This document shows, one piece after another, positions 20,510 through 30,004 of a stretch of 64,000 nt of DNA. This DNA comes from Siccibacter turicensis LMG 23730. Its GTDB lineage: Bacteria > Pseudomonadota > Gammaproteobacteria > Enterobacterales > Enterobacteriaceae. The notes under the pieces were generated by a model, which saw nothing but the letters and a program-made list of their open reading frames with translations, ran no database searches and was not told the origin of the DNA. Each line of letters opens with the position of its first letter. The first letter of the stretch is position 1. The DNA lies in NCBI RefSeq assembly GCF_000463155.2, contig NZ_AWFZ01000017.1:372001-436000 (forward strand), read 5' to 3'. Made by a program: the position numbers and the translations under genes.

Positions 20510-21454
20510 TTATGCGGGGTACTCTACGACCAGCCGACGCGGAGCAACACGCCCCTCGTCGTCGATTTCGGCCATGCCGATAAACTTCGCTTCCGCGCCT
20601 TCGGTCACGCGCACCAGCCCGTTCAGCGGCGCATTGGCTACCCGTACCGGCTGACCGTTCTTAAAGTAAACGGCAACCTCCGGCAGGAGATTCACCAGCG
20701 GGAAATCGGCGGCGGGGCTGTCCATCGGCATCAGCAGCGGATCAAGCAGTTCGCCCGGCGGAATGTCGCGCGTCTGCGCCTCTTCAACCAGCGCATTCAG
20801 CTGTTCCAGCGTGACCATGCGTTCAATCGGGTAGTTACTCACCGCCAGGCGACGCAAGAAGATAACGTGCGCACCGCAGCCGAGCTTCTCACCGAGATCG
20901 TCGATGATGGTGCGAATGTACGTCCCCTTGGAGCAGTGCACTTCCAGCTCCAGCTCATCCCCTTCGTGACGAATGAACAGCAGCTCATAAACGGTAATGG
21001 GTCGCGCTTCACGCGGCACCACGATTCCCTGACGCGCGTACTCGTAGAGCGGTTTGCCCTGGTACTTGAGCGCAGAGAACATGGTGGGAACCTGCTCGGT
21101 ATCGCCACGGAAGCTTTCCAGCGCGTCAGCAAGCTGCGCAGCGCTGAAGTTGACCGGACGCTCTTCGACAATCTGCCCGTCAGCGTCGGAGGTGTCCGTA
21201 CGCTGGCCCAGTTTCGCAATCACGCGGTAGCGTTTATCGGAATCCAGCAGGTACTGGGAAAACTTAGTGGCTTCCCCAAGGCAGATCGGCAGCATGCCCG
21301 TCGCTAACGGATCCAGCGCGCCGGTATGCCCTGCGCGATTGGCATTGTAGAGACGTTTAACTTTTTGCAGCGCGTCATTGGAGGAGAGCCCCTGAGGCTT
21401 GTCCAGCAACAGCACGCCGTGTATATCGCGACCGCGACGACGAGGACGACTCAT
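20510..21454 (-). CDS. truB: tRNA pseudouridine-55 synthase
   Basis: TruB (314 aa) isomerises U55 in the T loop of tRNAs and also acts as a tRNA chaperone. The catalytic Asp48 lies in [16 protein letters not shown]; a PUA-like C-terminal part follows from about residue 250. The ATG at 21454 shares one base with the rbfA stop (TGATG), a classic coupling arrangement, and gives the E. coli length. The TTG one codon earlier is an alternative but has no advantage. Confidence 0.97.
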   Translation of the reverse strand: MSRPRRRGRDIHGVLLLDKPQGLSSNDALQKVKRLYNANRAGHTGALDPLATGMLPICLGEATKFSQYLLDSDKRYRVIAKLGQRTDTSDADGQIVEERPVNFSAAQLADALESFRGDTEQVPTMFSALKYQGKPLYEYARQGIVVPREARPITVYELLFIRHEGDELELEVHCSKGTYIRTIIDDLGEKLGCGAHVIFLRRLAVSNYPIERMVTLEQLNALVEEAQTRDIPPGELLDPLLMPMDSPAADFPLVNLLPEVAVYFKNGQPVRVANAPLNGLVRVTEGAEAKFIGMAEIDDEGRVAPRRLVVEYPA

Positions 21455-21855
21455 CAATCCTCCTTCGTGTCGTCCGGGTTAACGCGGCGAGACTCGTCCT
21501 GCTTGATGACGTTGCTCACGAGGTTGGACATGCGCATCCCTTCAACCAGCGAGTTATCGTAGAAGAACGTCAGTTCAGGCACGATACGCAGGCGCATGGC
21601 TTTACCCAGCAGCGAGCGGATGTAACCAGACGCGTCCTGCAACGCTTTGATACCTGCGTTGACCGCTTCTTCGTCTTTGTCGTTCAGGAAGGTGACAAAC
21701 ACTTTGGCATAGGCCAGATCGCGTGATACTTCCACGCCGGATACGGTGGTCATCAGACCGACGCGCGGGTCTTTGATTTCACGTTGCAGGATGATGGCAA
21801 TCTCTTTTTGCATCTCCTGAGCCACGCGCTGCGGGCGACCAAATTCTTTCGCCAT
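21454..21855 (-). CDS. rbfA: 30S ribosome-binding factor A
   Basis: RbfA (133 aa) is a KH-fold protein that binds the 30S subunit, helps mature the 5' end of 16S rRNA and is needed at low temperature. Conserved stretches are [37 protein letters not shown] and [20 protein letters not shown]. The ATG at 21855 follows GGAG and matches the family start. It ends with truB overlapping its stop by one base, and lies 137 bp downstream of infB with two hairpins in the gap. Confidence 0.97.
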   Translation of the reverse strand: MAKEFGRPQRVAQEMQKEIAIILQREIKDPRVGLMTTVSGVEVSRDLAYAKVFVTFLNDKDEEAVNAGIKALQDASGYIRSLLGKAMRLRIVPELTFFYDNSLVEGMRMSNLVSNVIKQDESRRVNPDDTKED

Positions 21856-21878
21856 AATAATTCTCCACACTAAAGACT

Positions 21879-21937
21879 AAAAAGGGGCTAAAAGCCCCTT
21901 TTGAAATATGTGCCGGGAAGCGTAGCGCGCTCCCGGC
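21879..21937 (-). terminator. Two hairpins in the infB-rbfA gap, the second terminator-like
   Basis: Reading on the minus strand from infB, a stem GCCGGGA/TCCCGGC (21931-21937 with 21912-21918) comes first, then AAAAGGGGCT/AGCCCCTTTT (21893-21902 with 21880-21889) ending in a T run. The second looks like an intrinsic terminator inside the nusA-infB-rbfA-truB operon, so it would reduce expression of the distal genes or be suppressed by antitermination. Confidence 0.75.
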
Positions 21938-21992
21938 TTACAATGCGATTAACCGCTGCTCGCTTCAGGTCGTTACCCGAAGGCAAGGAGGA

Positions 21993-24701
21993 TTAATCGA
22001 TGCTGCGCTGAATCTCGATAATTTCGAAGACTTCGATCGTATCGCCAGTGCGAACATCATTGTAGTTCTTAACGCCGATACCACACTCCATGCCGTTACG
22101 CACTTCGTTGACGTCATCTTTGAAGCGGCGCAGGGACTCCAGCTCGCCTTCATAGATAACCACGTTGTCGCGCAGGACACGAATCGGGTTGTGACGTTTC
22201 ACGATACCTTCGGTAACCATACAGCCGGCAATCGCGCCAAATTTCGGTGATTTGAACACGTCGCGCACTTCGGCCAGGCCGATGATCTGCTGTTTGAGTT
22301 CCGGAGAGAGCATGCCGCTCATCGCCGCTTTCACTTCGTCGATCAGGTTATAGATGACGGAGTAGTAACGCAGATCCAGGCTTTCAGCTTCAATCACGCG
22401 ACGAGCAGACGCATCGGCACGGACGTTGAAGCCAACGATAATCGCGTTAGACGCAGCCGCCAGCGTAGCATCGGTCTCGGTGATACCACCGACGCCGGAG
22501 CCGACAATTTTCACCTTCACTTCGTCGGTAGAGAGTTTCTGCAGCGAATCGGAGATCGCTTCCAGAGAACCCTGTACGTCGGACTTCAGAACGATGTTCA
22601 CTTCGTGAACTTCGCCTTCGGTCATGTTGGCAAACATGTTTTCCAGCTTGGATTTCTGCTGACGCGCCAGTTTGACTTCGCGGAACTTGCCCTGACGATA
22701 GAGCGCCACTTCACGGGCTTTCTTCTCGTCACGCACCACGGTAACTTCGTCACCGGCAGCCGGCACACCGGAGAGACCCAGGATCTCAACCGGGATAGAC
22801 GGGCCCGCTTCGGATACATCGCGGCCAAGCTCATCACGCATCGCACGTACACGGCCGTATTCAAAGCCACACAGTACGATATCGCCTTTGTTCAGGGTAC
22901 CTTCACGAACCAGCACGGTTGCAACCGGGCCACGACCTTTATCCAGGAAGGATTCGATCACAACACCGCTCGCCATACCGCTGCGTACCGCTTTAAGTTC
23001 CAGAACTTCCGCCTGCAGCAGGATAGCGTCCAGCAGTTCATCAACACCAGTACCCGCTTTCGCTGATACGTGGACGAACTGGCTCTCGCCGCCCCACTCT
23101 TCCGGCATGATGCCGTACTGGGAGAGTTCCTGCTTCACGCGATCCGGATCGGCTTCGTGCTTATCAATTTTGTTAACCGCAACCACAACCGGCACCTGCG
23201 CCGCTTTCGCGTGCTGGATAGCTTCGATGGTCTGCGGCATCACGCCGTCGTCCGCTGCAACAACCAGTACCACGATATCCGTTGCCTGCGCACCACGTGC
23301 ACGCATCGCGGTAAACGCGGCGTGGCCCGGGGTATCCAGGAAGGTGATCATACCGTTGTCGGTTTCGACGTGGTAAGCACCGATATGCTGGGTAATGCCG
23401 CCTGCTTCGCCAGACGCCACTTTGGTGGAGCGAATGTAGTCGAGCAGAGAGGTTTTACCGTGGTCAACGTGACCCATGATGGTCACAACCGGCGCGCGGG
23501 CTTCCGCCTGAGCACCCATATCACGGTCGCTCATCAGCGCTTCTTCCAGCTCGTTTTCACGACGCAGGATAACTTTATGGCCCATCTCTTCGGCGACCAG
23601 CTGAGCAGTTTCCTGATCGATCACCTGGTTGATGGTGGCCATGGCGCCCAGTTTCATCATCGCTTTGATGACCTGAGAACCTTTAACGGCCATTTTGTTA
23701 GCCAGTTCGGCAACGGTTACGGTTTCGCCGATGATAACATCGCGGTTAACCGCCTGCGCCGGCTTGTTAAAGCCCTGCTGCAGAGAGCTGCCTTTACGCT
23801 TCCCGCCTTTGCCGCCACGTACCGCGGCACGCGCTTCTTCACGGTCAGCTTTTGATTCAGAGTGCTTATTGCCTTTCTTCGGACGCACGGCTTTCGCTGG
23901 GCGAGCACGGCTACGACCGCCTTCGACTTCACGATCGTTGTCGTCTTCTGCCTGGCGGGCGTGCTGAGAAGTGGTGACGTGGTAGTCAGTCGCTTCTTCC
24001 GGTTTCTCAGGGGTTTCAGCCCAGGTTTTCTCATTTTCAGCGGCCATGCGGCGCGCTTCTTCCGCTACCTGGCGGGCGCTCTCTTCGAGCTTACGGCGGG
24101 CTTCTTCTTCCGCCTTACGCTTGAGCTCAAGGGCTTCCGCTTCGCGGCGAGCTTTTTCAGCCTGTGCAGTTTTGGTCATGTCGTCGGTCTGTTGATTGCT
24201 CACTTTGCTATTTTCCGCAGCTCCGCGTTTCGCGTTTTCAGCGTTCTCGCGTTTAGCCTGTTCGTCAGCGTCGCGTTTTGCTTTAGCTTCTGCATCACGT
24301 TTCGCTTTTTCCTCAGCTTCGCGCTTGGCAGTTTCTTCTGCTTCACGACGGGCCTTCTCTTCCGCTTCACGCTGCGCTTCTTCTTCCGCGGCAAGGCGCT
24401 CGGCCTCTTGCGGATCGCGTTTTACAAAGGTGCGTTTTTTGCGGACTTCGATCTGTACCGATTTACTCTTCCCACCGGTACCCGGGACATTTAAAGTACT
24501 GCGCGTTTTGCGCTGCAATGTCAACTTATCTGGCGCCGAACCATGTTCACGGTTCAGGTGCGACAGTAAAGCTTGTTTCTCTTGTGCGGTGACAGAATCT
24601 TCAGCCGACTTAGGGATCCCTGCATCAGCGAATTGCTGTACCAGGCGGTCCACTGAGGTCTGAATCTCTGCGGCCAGCGTTTTTACGGTTACATCAGTCA
24701 T
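21993..24701 (-). CDS. infB: Translation initiation factor IF-2
   Basis: IF-2 (902 aa; E. coli 890) is the GTPase that places fMet-tRNA on the 30S subunit and promotes subunit joining. An N-terminal IF2N domain is followed by a long charged Lys/Glu/Ala-rich helix (about 95-240). The G domain begins near residue 409 with [17 protein letters not shown] and NKID; EF-Tu-like domains follow. A GTG at codon 167 (24203), and an ATG eight codons on, lie at the positions where E. coli starts the shorter IF2-2 and IF2-3 forms. The gene starts 24 bp after nusA. Confidence 0.97.
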   Translation of the reverse strand: MTDVTVKTLAAEIQTSVDRLVQQFADAGIPKSAEDSVTAQEKQALLSHLNREHGSAPDKLTLQRKTRSTLNVPGTGGKSKSVQIEVRKKRTFVKRDPQEAERLAAEEEAQREAEEKARREAEETAKREAEEKAKRDAEAKAKRDADEQAKRENAENAKRGAAENSKVSNQQTDDMTKTAQAEKARREAEALELKRKAEEEARRKLEESARQVAEEARRMAAENEKTWAETPEKPEEATDYHVTTSQHARQAEDDNDREVEGGRSRARPAKAVRPKKGNKHSESKADREEARAAVRGGKGGKRKGSSLQQGFNKPAQAVNRDVIIGETVTVAELANKMAVKGSQVIKAMMKLGAMATINQVIDQETAQLVAEEMGHKVILRRENELEEALMSDRDMGAQAEARAPVVTIMGHVDHGKTSLLDYIRSTKVASGEAGGITQHIGAYHVETDNGMITFLDTPGHAAFTAMRARGAQATDIVVLVVAADDGVMPQTIEAIQHAKAAQVPVVVAVNKIDKHEADPDRVKQELSQYGIMPEEWGGESQFVHVSAKAGTGVDELLDAILLQAEVLELKAVRSGMASGVVIESFLDKGRGPVATVLVREGTLNKGDIVLCGFEYGRVRAMRDELGRDVSEAGPSIPVEILGLSGVPAAGDEVTVVRDEKKAREVALYRQGKFREVKLARQQKSKLENMFANMTEGEVHEVNIVLKSDVQGSLEAISDSLQKLSTDEVKVKIVGSGVGGITETDATLAAASNAIIVGFNVRADASARRVIEAESLDLRYYSVIYNLIDEVKAAMSGMLSPELKQQIIGLAEVRDVFKSPKFGAIAGCMVTEGIVKRHNPIRVLRDNVVIYEGELESLRRFKDDVNEVRNGMECGIGVKNYNDVRTGDTIEVFEIIEIQRSID

Positions 24702-24725
24702 GCTGTTCCTTCCTGCTACAGTTTA

Positions 24726-26213
24726 TTACGCGTCGTCGCCGAACCAGCAGATATTACGGGCCGCCATGATAAGCTCACCGGCTTTCTCATTCGTTAACCC
24801 TTCGATATCTGACAGGTCATCTACGCCTTGTTCGGCGAGATCTTCAAGCGTACAAACACCTCGAGCAGCCAGTTTGTAAGCCAGAGTACGGTCCATTCCT
24901 TCAAGATTGAGGAGGTCTTCGCTCGGCTTTTTATCACCCAGGCTCTCTTCCTGTGCAAGAGCCAGCGTCGTGAGTGCATTTTTCGCACGTTCACGCAGTG
25001 CTTCAACGGTCGCCTCATCGAGACCGTCAATTTCCAGCAGCTCTTTCATTGGCACGTAAGCCAGTTCTTCGAGCGTGGAGAAGCCTTCTTCAACCAGTAG
25101 GGTCGCGAAGTCTTCGTCGATATCCAGATACTTCGTGAAAGTATCAATCGCTGCGTGGGCTTCTGCCTGGTGTTTTGCCTGAAGGTCTTCAACCGTCATC
25201 ACGTTCAGTTCCCAGCCACTCAGTTGAGAGGCAAGGCGGACGTTCTGACCGTTACGACCAATCGCCTGAGCGAGGTTACCCGCTTCCACGGCGATATCCA
25301 TGGTGTGCTTGTCTTCGTCGACAACGATAGACGCAACGTCGGCTGGCGCCATAGCGTTGATGACGAACTGCGCCGGGTTGTCGTCCCACAGCACGATATC
25401 AATACGTTCGCCGCCAAGCTCGGTTGACACAGCCTGAACGCGTGCACCGCGCATGCCTACGCAAGCACCTACCGGATCGATACGCTTATCGTTGGTCTTC
25501 ACGGCGATTTTCGCACGTGAGCCCGGATCGCGCGCTGCCGCTTTGATCTCGATAACTTCTTCGCCGATTTCCGGTACTTCGATGCGGAAAAGCTCAATCA
25601 GCATTTCCGGCTTCGCACGGGTGACAAACAGCTGCGCACCACGCGCTTCAGGGCGTACAGCGTAGAGTACGCCACGAATACGATCGCCTGGACGGAAGTT
25701 TTCGCGCGGCAGCATATCTTCACGCGGAATAACTGCCTCAGCATTATTCCCTAAATCCAGGGTGATGCTGTCGCGATTCACTTTCTTCGCGATGCCGGTG
25801 ATGATTTCACCTTCGTGCTCGCGGAACTGGTCAACGACCATCGCGCGCTCGGCTTCGCGAACTTTTTGTACGATAACCTGCTTGGCGGTCTGCGTCGTGA
25901 TGCGGTCGAAGGTAACAGATTCAATCTGGTCTTCAACGTAATCGCCAAGGTTCAGAGACGGATCTTCGTACTGCGCCGCTTCCAGCGTGATTTCACGCGT
26001 AGGCTGGGTTACTTCTTCTACGATAACCCAACGACGGAAGGTGTCAAAATCGCCGCTGCGGCGATCGATGCTGACGCGTACGTCGATTTCCTGCTCATAT
26101 TTTTTCTTAGTTGCCGTGGCCAGGGCACTTTCCAGCGCTTCGAAAATTTTCTCGCGTGGAACCGCTTTTTCGTTAGAAACAGCTTCAACAACGGCCAAAA
26201 TTTCTTTGTTCAT
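24726..26213 (-). CDS. nusA: Transcription termination/antitermination factor NusA
   Basis: NusA (495 aa) binds RNA polymerase and nascent RNA, promotes pausing and hairpin termination, and takes part in lambda N and rRNA antitermination. Order: N-terminal domain ([20 protein letters not shown]), S1 domain (about 135-200), KH1 and KH2 ([15 protein letters not shown] and [15 protein letters not shown]), then two acidic repeats of the gammaproteobacterial type. The ATG at 26213 gives the E. coli length. In E. coli NusA represses its own operon through terminators upstream of rimP, and such terminators are present here. Confidence 0.97.
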   Translation of the reverse strand: MNKEILAVVEAVSNEKAVPREKIFEALESALATATKKKYEQEIDVRVSIDRRSGDFDTFRRWVIVEEVTQPTREITLEAAQYEDPSLNLGDYVEDQIESVTFDRITTQTAKQVIVQKVREAERAMVVDQFREHEGEIITGIAKKVNRDSITLDLGNNAEAVIPREDMLPRENFRPGDRIRGVLYAVRPEARGAQLFVTRAKPEMLIELFRIEVPEIGEEVIEIKAAARDPGSRAKIAVKTNDKRIDPVGACVGMRGARVQAVSTELGGERIDIVLWDDNPAQFVINAMAPADVASIVVDEDKHTMDIAVEAGNLAQAIGRNGQNVRLASQLSGWELNVMTVEDLQAKHQAEAHAAIDTFTKYLDIDEDFATLLVEEGFSTLEELAYVPMKELLEIDGLDEATVEALRERAKNALTTLALAQEESLGDKKPSEDLLNLEGMDRTLAYKLAARGVCTLEDLAEQGVDDLSDIEGLTNEKAGELIMAARNICWFGDDA

Positions 26214-26240
26214 CGGGGGCCTTCGCCTCAATCCAGAATG

Positions 26241-26693
26241 TTAAAAGTGGGGAACCAGGTTCGCTTTCTGAATGTTGCTCAGCGCGAATACTTCATCTTT
26301 GCCATCGACCGTCACGGTGATCATTTCGCCATCTACGGCTTTAATGATGCCCTGCCATTTGCGGCGGTTCTGTACTGCCATACGCAGCACCAGTGCAACT
26401 TCTTCGCCGATGAAAGAGAGGTAATGTGCCGCGGTAAACAACGGGCGATCGAGGCCAGGAGAGGAAACTTCAAGGTTGTATGCCACTGTGATGGGATCTT
26501 CAACATCCATAACGGCACTTACCTGGTGGCTGACATCAGCGCAATCATCAACATTGATACCATTTTCACTATCAATATAGATGCGCAGCGTCGATGTGCG
26601 ACCGCGAATGAATTCGATACCGACGAGTTCATAGCCCAGCGCTTCAACCGGTGCTGTAATCATCTCTGTTAATTTTTGCTCTAATGTGGACAA
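26241..26693 (-). CDS. rimP: Ribosome maturation factor RimP
   Basis: RimP (150 aa) assists 30S maturation, acting on the 3' domain and central pseudoknot. Conserved stretches are [34 protein letters not shown] and [14 protein letters not shown]. The start is a TTG at 26693, directly after a G-rich ribosome-binding sequence and giving the E. coli length. Rare TTG initiation would help keep expression low in an operon that also carries highly expressed factors. Confidence 0.95.
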   Translation of the reverse strand: MSTLEQKLTEMITAPVEALGYELVGIEFIRGRTSTLRIYIDSENGINVDDCADVSHQVSAVMDVEDPITVAYNLEVSSPGLDRPLFTAAHYLSFIGEEVALVLRMAVQNRRKWQGIIKAVDGEMITVTVDGKDEVFALSNIQKANLVPHF

Positions 26694-26710
26694 GCCCACC
26701 CCCAAGACAT

Positions 26711-26730
26711 AAAAAAAGGGCATTAAGCCC
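26711..26730 (-). terminator. Leader terminator 2 upstream of rimP
   Basis: The minus-strand stem GGGC-TTAAT-GCCC (26718-26730) is followed by seven T. It lies 18 bp before the rimP start codon, so it must be read through for operon expression. Confidence 0.75.
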
Positions 26731-26752
26731 AGTTATTCTGAAGTCAGATAAC

Positions 26753-26776
26753 AAAAAACCCCGATAAATCGGGGCT
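26753..26776 (-). terminator. Leader terminator 1 downstream of metY
   Basis: The minus-strand stem CCCCG/CGGGG (26759-26774) is followed by six T. With the terminator at 26711-26730 it forms a tandem pair between metY and rimP, as in the E. coli metY-rimP-nusA-infB operon, where NusA feeds back on read-through. Confidence 0.8.
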
Positions 26777-26906
26777 TTATATAACTGAACCCTGTAAGTC
26801 ACCATGGTGACCTGGAGCACTCTCCAACAGAATTTTTTTCAAAACCCAGTGAAAAAAGCGTATCCCGCTCTACACAGTATATTTGAAAAAGAACTCTAAG
26901 GGAAAG

Positions 26907-26983
<77 letters not shown>

Positions 26984-26999
26984 TCCGAAAACGTGGCGA

Positions 27000-27028
27000 A
27001 TATTACGCCTAAAATGCATAAAATGCAA
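27000..27028 (-). promoter_or_regulatory. Promoter of metY
   Basis: On the minus strand TTGCAT and TAATAT are separated by 17 bp (complements of 27023-27028 and 27000-27005), followed by a GC-containing discriminator like those of stable RNA promoters. The tRNA begins 17 bases after the -10. Confidence 0.8.
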
Positions 27029-27042
27029 GTTTTGCTGGGATT

Positions 27043-27129
27043 TGGTACCGAGGACGGGACTTGAACCCGTAAGCCCATTCGGGCACTACCACCTCAAGGT
27101 AGCGTGTCTACCAATTCCACCACCTCGGC
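27043..27129 (-). tRNA. leuU: tRNA-Leu (GAG)
   Basis: An 87-nt type II tRNA with a long variable arm, encoded CCA and anticodon GAG (complement of 27093-27095), reading CUC and CUU codons. It lies 44 bp downstream of secG and is likely cotranscribed with it. The metY promoter follows within 60 bp, so no argG or opgE genes intervene as they do in E. coli K-12. Confidence 0.98.
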
Positions 27130-27173
27130 ACTTAGAACACGGCATTCAGCACTACCGTGTTTGATGCGACAAA

Positions 27174-27503
27174 TTACTGCGGAATATCACTCGTCGGCTT
27201 GGTAGGCGCCGCTGGTGCAGTCTGCTCAGCGTTAGGCTGAGTCAGGTTATCCCACATGCTTCCTTTGTTCGTTTTGTTGCTATTGATATTACCCAGTACC
27301 AGGCTGATGATGAAGAACAGCGTAGCCAGTACAGCTGTCATACGGGTCATGAAGTTACCAGAACCACTTGAACCGAACAGTGTAGTGGAAGCGCCAGCTC
27401 CAAAGGAGGCTCCCATATCAGCGCCTTTACCTTGCTGCAGCATGATAAGACCTACAAGGCCAATTGCTACAATAAGGAAGATAACTAAAAGAGCTTCGTA
27501 CAT
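27174..27503 (-). CDS. secG: Protein translocase subunit SecG
   Basis: SecG (109 aa) is the small subunit of the SecYEG channel in the inner membrane. Two membrane segments are visible, MYEALLVIFLIVAIGLVGLI and a second after TRMTAVLATLFF, joined by the conserved LQQGKGADMGASFGAG loop. The ATG at 27503 was preferred to the TTG two codons earlier because it matches the family start. Confidence 0.96.
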   Translation of the reverse strand: MYEALLVIFLIVAIGLVGLIMLQQGKGADMGASFGAGASTTLFGSSGSGNFMTRMTAVLATLFFIISLVLGNINSNKTNKGSMWDNLTQPNAEQTAPAAPTKPTSDIPQ

Positions 27504-27595
27504 AATCAACCTGTTCCTTGCGGGTTAACCGCATACCAATGCTTCAAACTAGTCAATGCGGGGCCACTTGTCATTCCCCTGTGAAGCGGGTGAGA

Positions 27596-27624
27596 ATACT
27601 AACCAAAGCGTATCGCCTTAGCAA
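27596..27624 (-). promoter_or_regulatory. Promoter of secG-leuU
   Basis: On the minus strand TTGCTA and TAGTAT are separated by 17 bp (complements of 27619-27624 and 27596-27601). The predicted start is about 85 bases before the secG ATG, inside the 227-bp glmM-secG gap. Confidence 0.65.
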
Positions 27625-27693
27625 GAGCAAATTCATGTCGATGCGCTAACTGCGGAAAAAAACGGCAACAACAGTGATTTTGTTTAGAAACAA

Positions 27694-27713
27694 GGCGGCA
27701 ATTGCCGCCCTTT
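27694..27713 (-). terminator. Palindromic hairpin after glmM
   Basis: A 16-bp perfect palindrome GGCGGCAATTGCCGCC (27694-27709) lies just past the glmM stop. The minus-strand T tract is interrupted, so it is a probable but not ideal terminator. Confidence 0.6.
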
Positions 27714-27730
27714 TGAGCAGATAACCGTGA

Positions 27731-29068
27731 TTATACCGCTTTTACCGCATCCGCGATTCGGTTGGCAAACGCCACTACCTGCGCTTCATCTTCGCCTTCC
27801 ACCATCACACGAATGAGCGGCTCCGTACCGGATTTGCGCAGCAGCACGCGGCCACGGTTTCCAAGCGCCGCTTCCACTTCCGCCGTTACGGCTTTCACCT
27901 CAGCATTCTCCAGCGGATCGCCGCTGCCCGGCGTGAAGTGAACATTTACCAGGATCTGGGGGAAGAGCTTCATGCCGCTGCACAGGTCATGCAGGCTCAT
28001 ATGATTGCGCGCCATTGCCGTTAAGACCTGCAGCGCCGCCACGATGCCGTCGCCGGTGGTGGTCTGGTCGAGCAAAATAACGTGGCCGGAGTTTTCGGCC
28101 CCGATACGCCAGCCTTTTTCCTGCAGCTTCTCCAGCACGTAGCGGTCGCCGACCTTCGCCCGCACAAACGGGATGCCGAGCTGTTTCAGTGCCAGCTCAA
28201 GCCCCATGTTGCTCATCAGTGTACCTACCGCGCCACCGCGCAGCTGGCCCTGGCGTAGCCCTTCCCGCGCAATGATGTAGAGGATCTGGTCGCCATCGAC
28301 CTTATTGCCTTCATGGTCGACCATGATGACGCGGTCACCGTCGCCGTCAAACGCGATACCCAGATGGGCCTTTTCGGCCACTACGCGTTTTTGCAGCATG
28401 CGCACGTCCGTCGCACCGCACTCTTCGTTGATGTTGACGCCGTCAGGCTCGCAGCCGACCGTAATCACCTGCGCGCCCAGCTCGCGGAACACGTTAGGCG
28501 CAATGTGGTAGGTCGCCCCGTTGGCGCAGTCCACCACGATTTTCATTTCGCTGAGGCTCAGTTCATTCGGGAAGGTGGCTTTGCAAAACTCAATGTAGCG
28601 ACCGGCTGCATCGACAATGCGGCTCGCCTTTCCGAGCTCGGCAGAATCCACGCAGGTAATCTCTTTTTCCATTTCCGCTTCGATGGCTTCTTCCACTTCA
28701 TCCGGCAACTTGGTGCCATCGATAGAGAAGAACTTAATCCCGTTATCATAGAACGGGTTATGCGAGGCGGAGATAACGATCCCGGCTTCGGCGCGGAAGG
28801 TGCGCGTCAGGTACGCCACAGCGGGCGTAGGCATAGGACCGGTGAAGGAGGCTGACAGCCCCGCTGCCGCCAGACCCGCTTCCAGCGCCGACTCCAGCAT
28901 ATAGCCGGAAATGCGCGTGTCTTTACCGATGATGATTTTCCGTGAACCATGGCGCGCCAGGACTTTACCGGCCGCCCAGCCAAGCTTCAGGACAAAATCG
29001 GGGGTAATAGGGGCATCGCCTACGCGGCCACGGATACCATCGGTACCAAAATATTTACGGTTACTCAT
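27731..29068 (-). CDS. glmM: Phosphoglucosamine mutase
   Basis: GlmM (445 aa) converts glucosamine-6-phosphate to glucosamine-1-phosphate for UDP-GlcNAc, feeding peptidoglycan and LPS synthesis. The phosphorylated Ser102 lies in [18 protein letters not shown]; the metal loop is [12 protein letters not shown] and the sugar loop GENSGHVI; the phosphate loop is [12 protein letters not shown]. Its start overlaps the end of folP by 8 bp, so the two are coupled. Confidence 0.97.
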   Translation of the reverse strand: MSNRKYFGTDGIRGRVGDAPITPDFVLKLGWAAGKVLARHGSRKIIIGKDTRISGYMLESALEAGLAAAGLSASFTGPMPTPAVAYLTRTFRAEAGIVISASHNPFYDNGIKFFSIDGTKLPDEVEEAIEAEMEKEITCVDSAELGKASRIVDAAGRYIEFCKATFPNELSLSEMKIVVDCANGATYHIAPNVFRELGAQVITVGCEPDGVNINEECGATDVRMLQKRVVAEKAHLGIAFDGDGDRVIMVDHEGNKVDGDQILYIIAREGLRQGQLRGGAVGTLMSNMGLELALKQLGIPFVRAKVGDRYVLEKLQEKGWRIGAENSGHVILLDQTTTGDGIVAALQVLTAMARNHMSLHDLCSGMKLFPQILVNVHFTPGSGDPLENAEVKAVTAEVEAALGNRGRVLLRKSGTEPLIRVMVEGEDEAQVVAFANRIADAVKAV

Positions 29069-29909
29069 AGCGTTTCTTATCCTTCGCTGACAGTGTGGCT
29101 TCCACCACGCGCACCGCTTCCACCGTCTCTTTCACATCATGTACCCGAATGATTTGAGCCCCCTGCATTGCCGCGATGACCGCACATGCAAGGCTGCCGC
29201 TCAGGCGATCCGCCGGACCTACGTTGAGCAACTGCCCTACCATCGATTTACGCGACATTCCCACCAGCAGCGGCAGGCCGAAGTGGTGGAATTCTGAGAG
29301 TCGGGCTAAAAGCTGGTAATTATGGGTGAGATTTTTACCGAAACCGAACCCCGGGTCGAGCAACAATTTTTCTTTTGCGATGCCCGCCGCTTCACAACGC
29401 GCGATCTGTTCGCTAAAGAAGCGATCTACATCGGCGAAGACGTTCTCGTAATGGGGAGCGTCCTGCATCGAACCTGGCTGGCCCTGCATATGCATCAGGC
29501 AGATGGGCAAACCGGTCTCTGCCGCCGCTTCAAGCGCGCCGGGCATCTGCAGCGACCGAATATCGTTAATAATGTGCGCCCCCGCCCGCGCCGTCTCACG
29601 AATCACCTCGGGGCGGGAGGTATCGACGGAGATCCAGGTTTCAAACCGCTGCGCCAGGGCTTCCACCACGGGCACCACCCGGGACAGCTCCTCGTCCACG
29701 CTCACCTCCGCCGCGCCGGGCCGCGTCGACTCTCCCCCCACGTCAATGATGGTCGCCCCGGCATTGAGCATCGCGTTAGCGTGTTTTACCGCCTCAATCA
29801 GCGTATTGTGCTGGCCGCCGTCGGAGAAGGAGTCGGGCGTGACGTTAAGGATGCCCATAACGTGTGGATGCGTGAGGTCGAGCGAGGTGCCCTGAGCGAA
29901 GAGTTTCAT
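29061..29909 (-). CDS. folP: Dihydropteroate synthase
   Basis: FolP (282 aa) joins p-aminobenzoate to dihydropterin pyrophosphate in folate synthesis and is the sulfonamide target. A TIM barrel with the signatures [26 protein letters not shown] and [11 protein letters not shown] is present. Two ATGs are possible (29915 and 29909); 29909 is preferred because AGGG lies at proper spacing and the length matches E. coli. No insertion or known resistance duplication is seen in the substrate loops. Confidence 0.97.
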   Translation of the reverse strand: MKLFAQGTSLDLTHPHVMGILNVTPDSFSDGGQHNTLIEAVKHANAMLNAGATIIDVGGESTRPGAAEVSVDEELSRVVPVVEALAQRFETWISVDTSRPEVIRETARAGAHIINDIRSLQMPGALEAAAETGLPICLMHMQGQPGSMQDAPHYENVFADVDRFFSEQIARCEAAGIAKEKLLLDPGFGFGKNLTHNYQLLARLSEFHHFGLPLLVGMSRKSMVGQLLNVGPADRLSGSLACAVIAAMQGAQIIRVHDVKETVEAVRVVEATLSAKDKKRYE

Positions 29910-29946
29910 ATCCATTACCCTGCAAAAAATCGTGGTTAGCTAAACG

Positions 29947-29972
29947 AGAAAAACCCCGGACCAGCCGGGGTT
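29947..29972 (-). terminator. Terminator between ftsH and folP
   Basis: An 8-bp stem (29952-29959 with 29965-29972) is followed on the minus strand by a T-rich stretch. It would partly separate ftsH from folP-glmM transcription. Confidence 0.75.
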
Positions 29973-30004
29973 TAAAGGGGGAAGCACAGCGAACATTGGG
30001 CGAA

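Noticed and set aside
24196-24663. Phe/Ser/Ala-rich membrane-like frames opposite the infB N-terminus (also 23862-24494)
   Set aside because: Hydrophobic composition is the complement of Glu/Lys/Ala repeat codons, not a real membrane protein.
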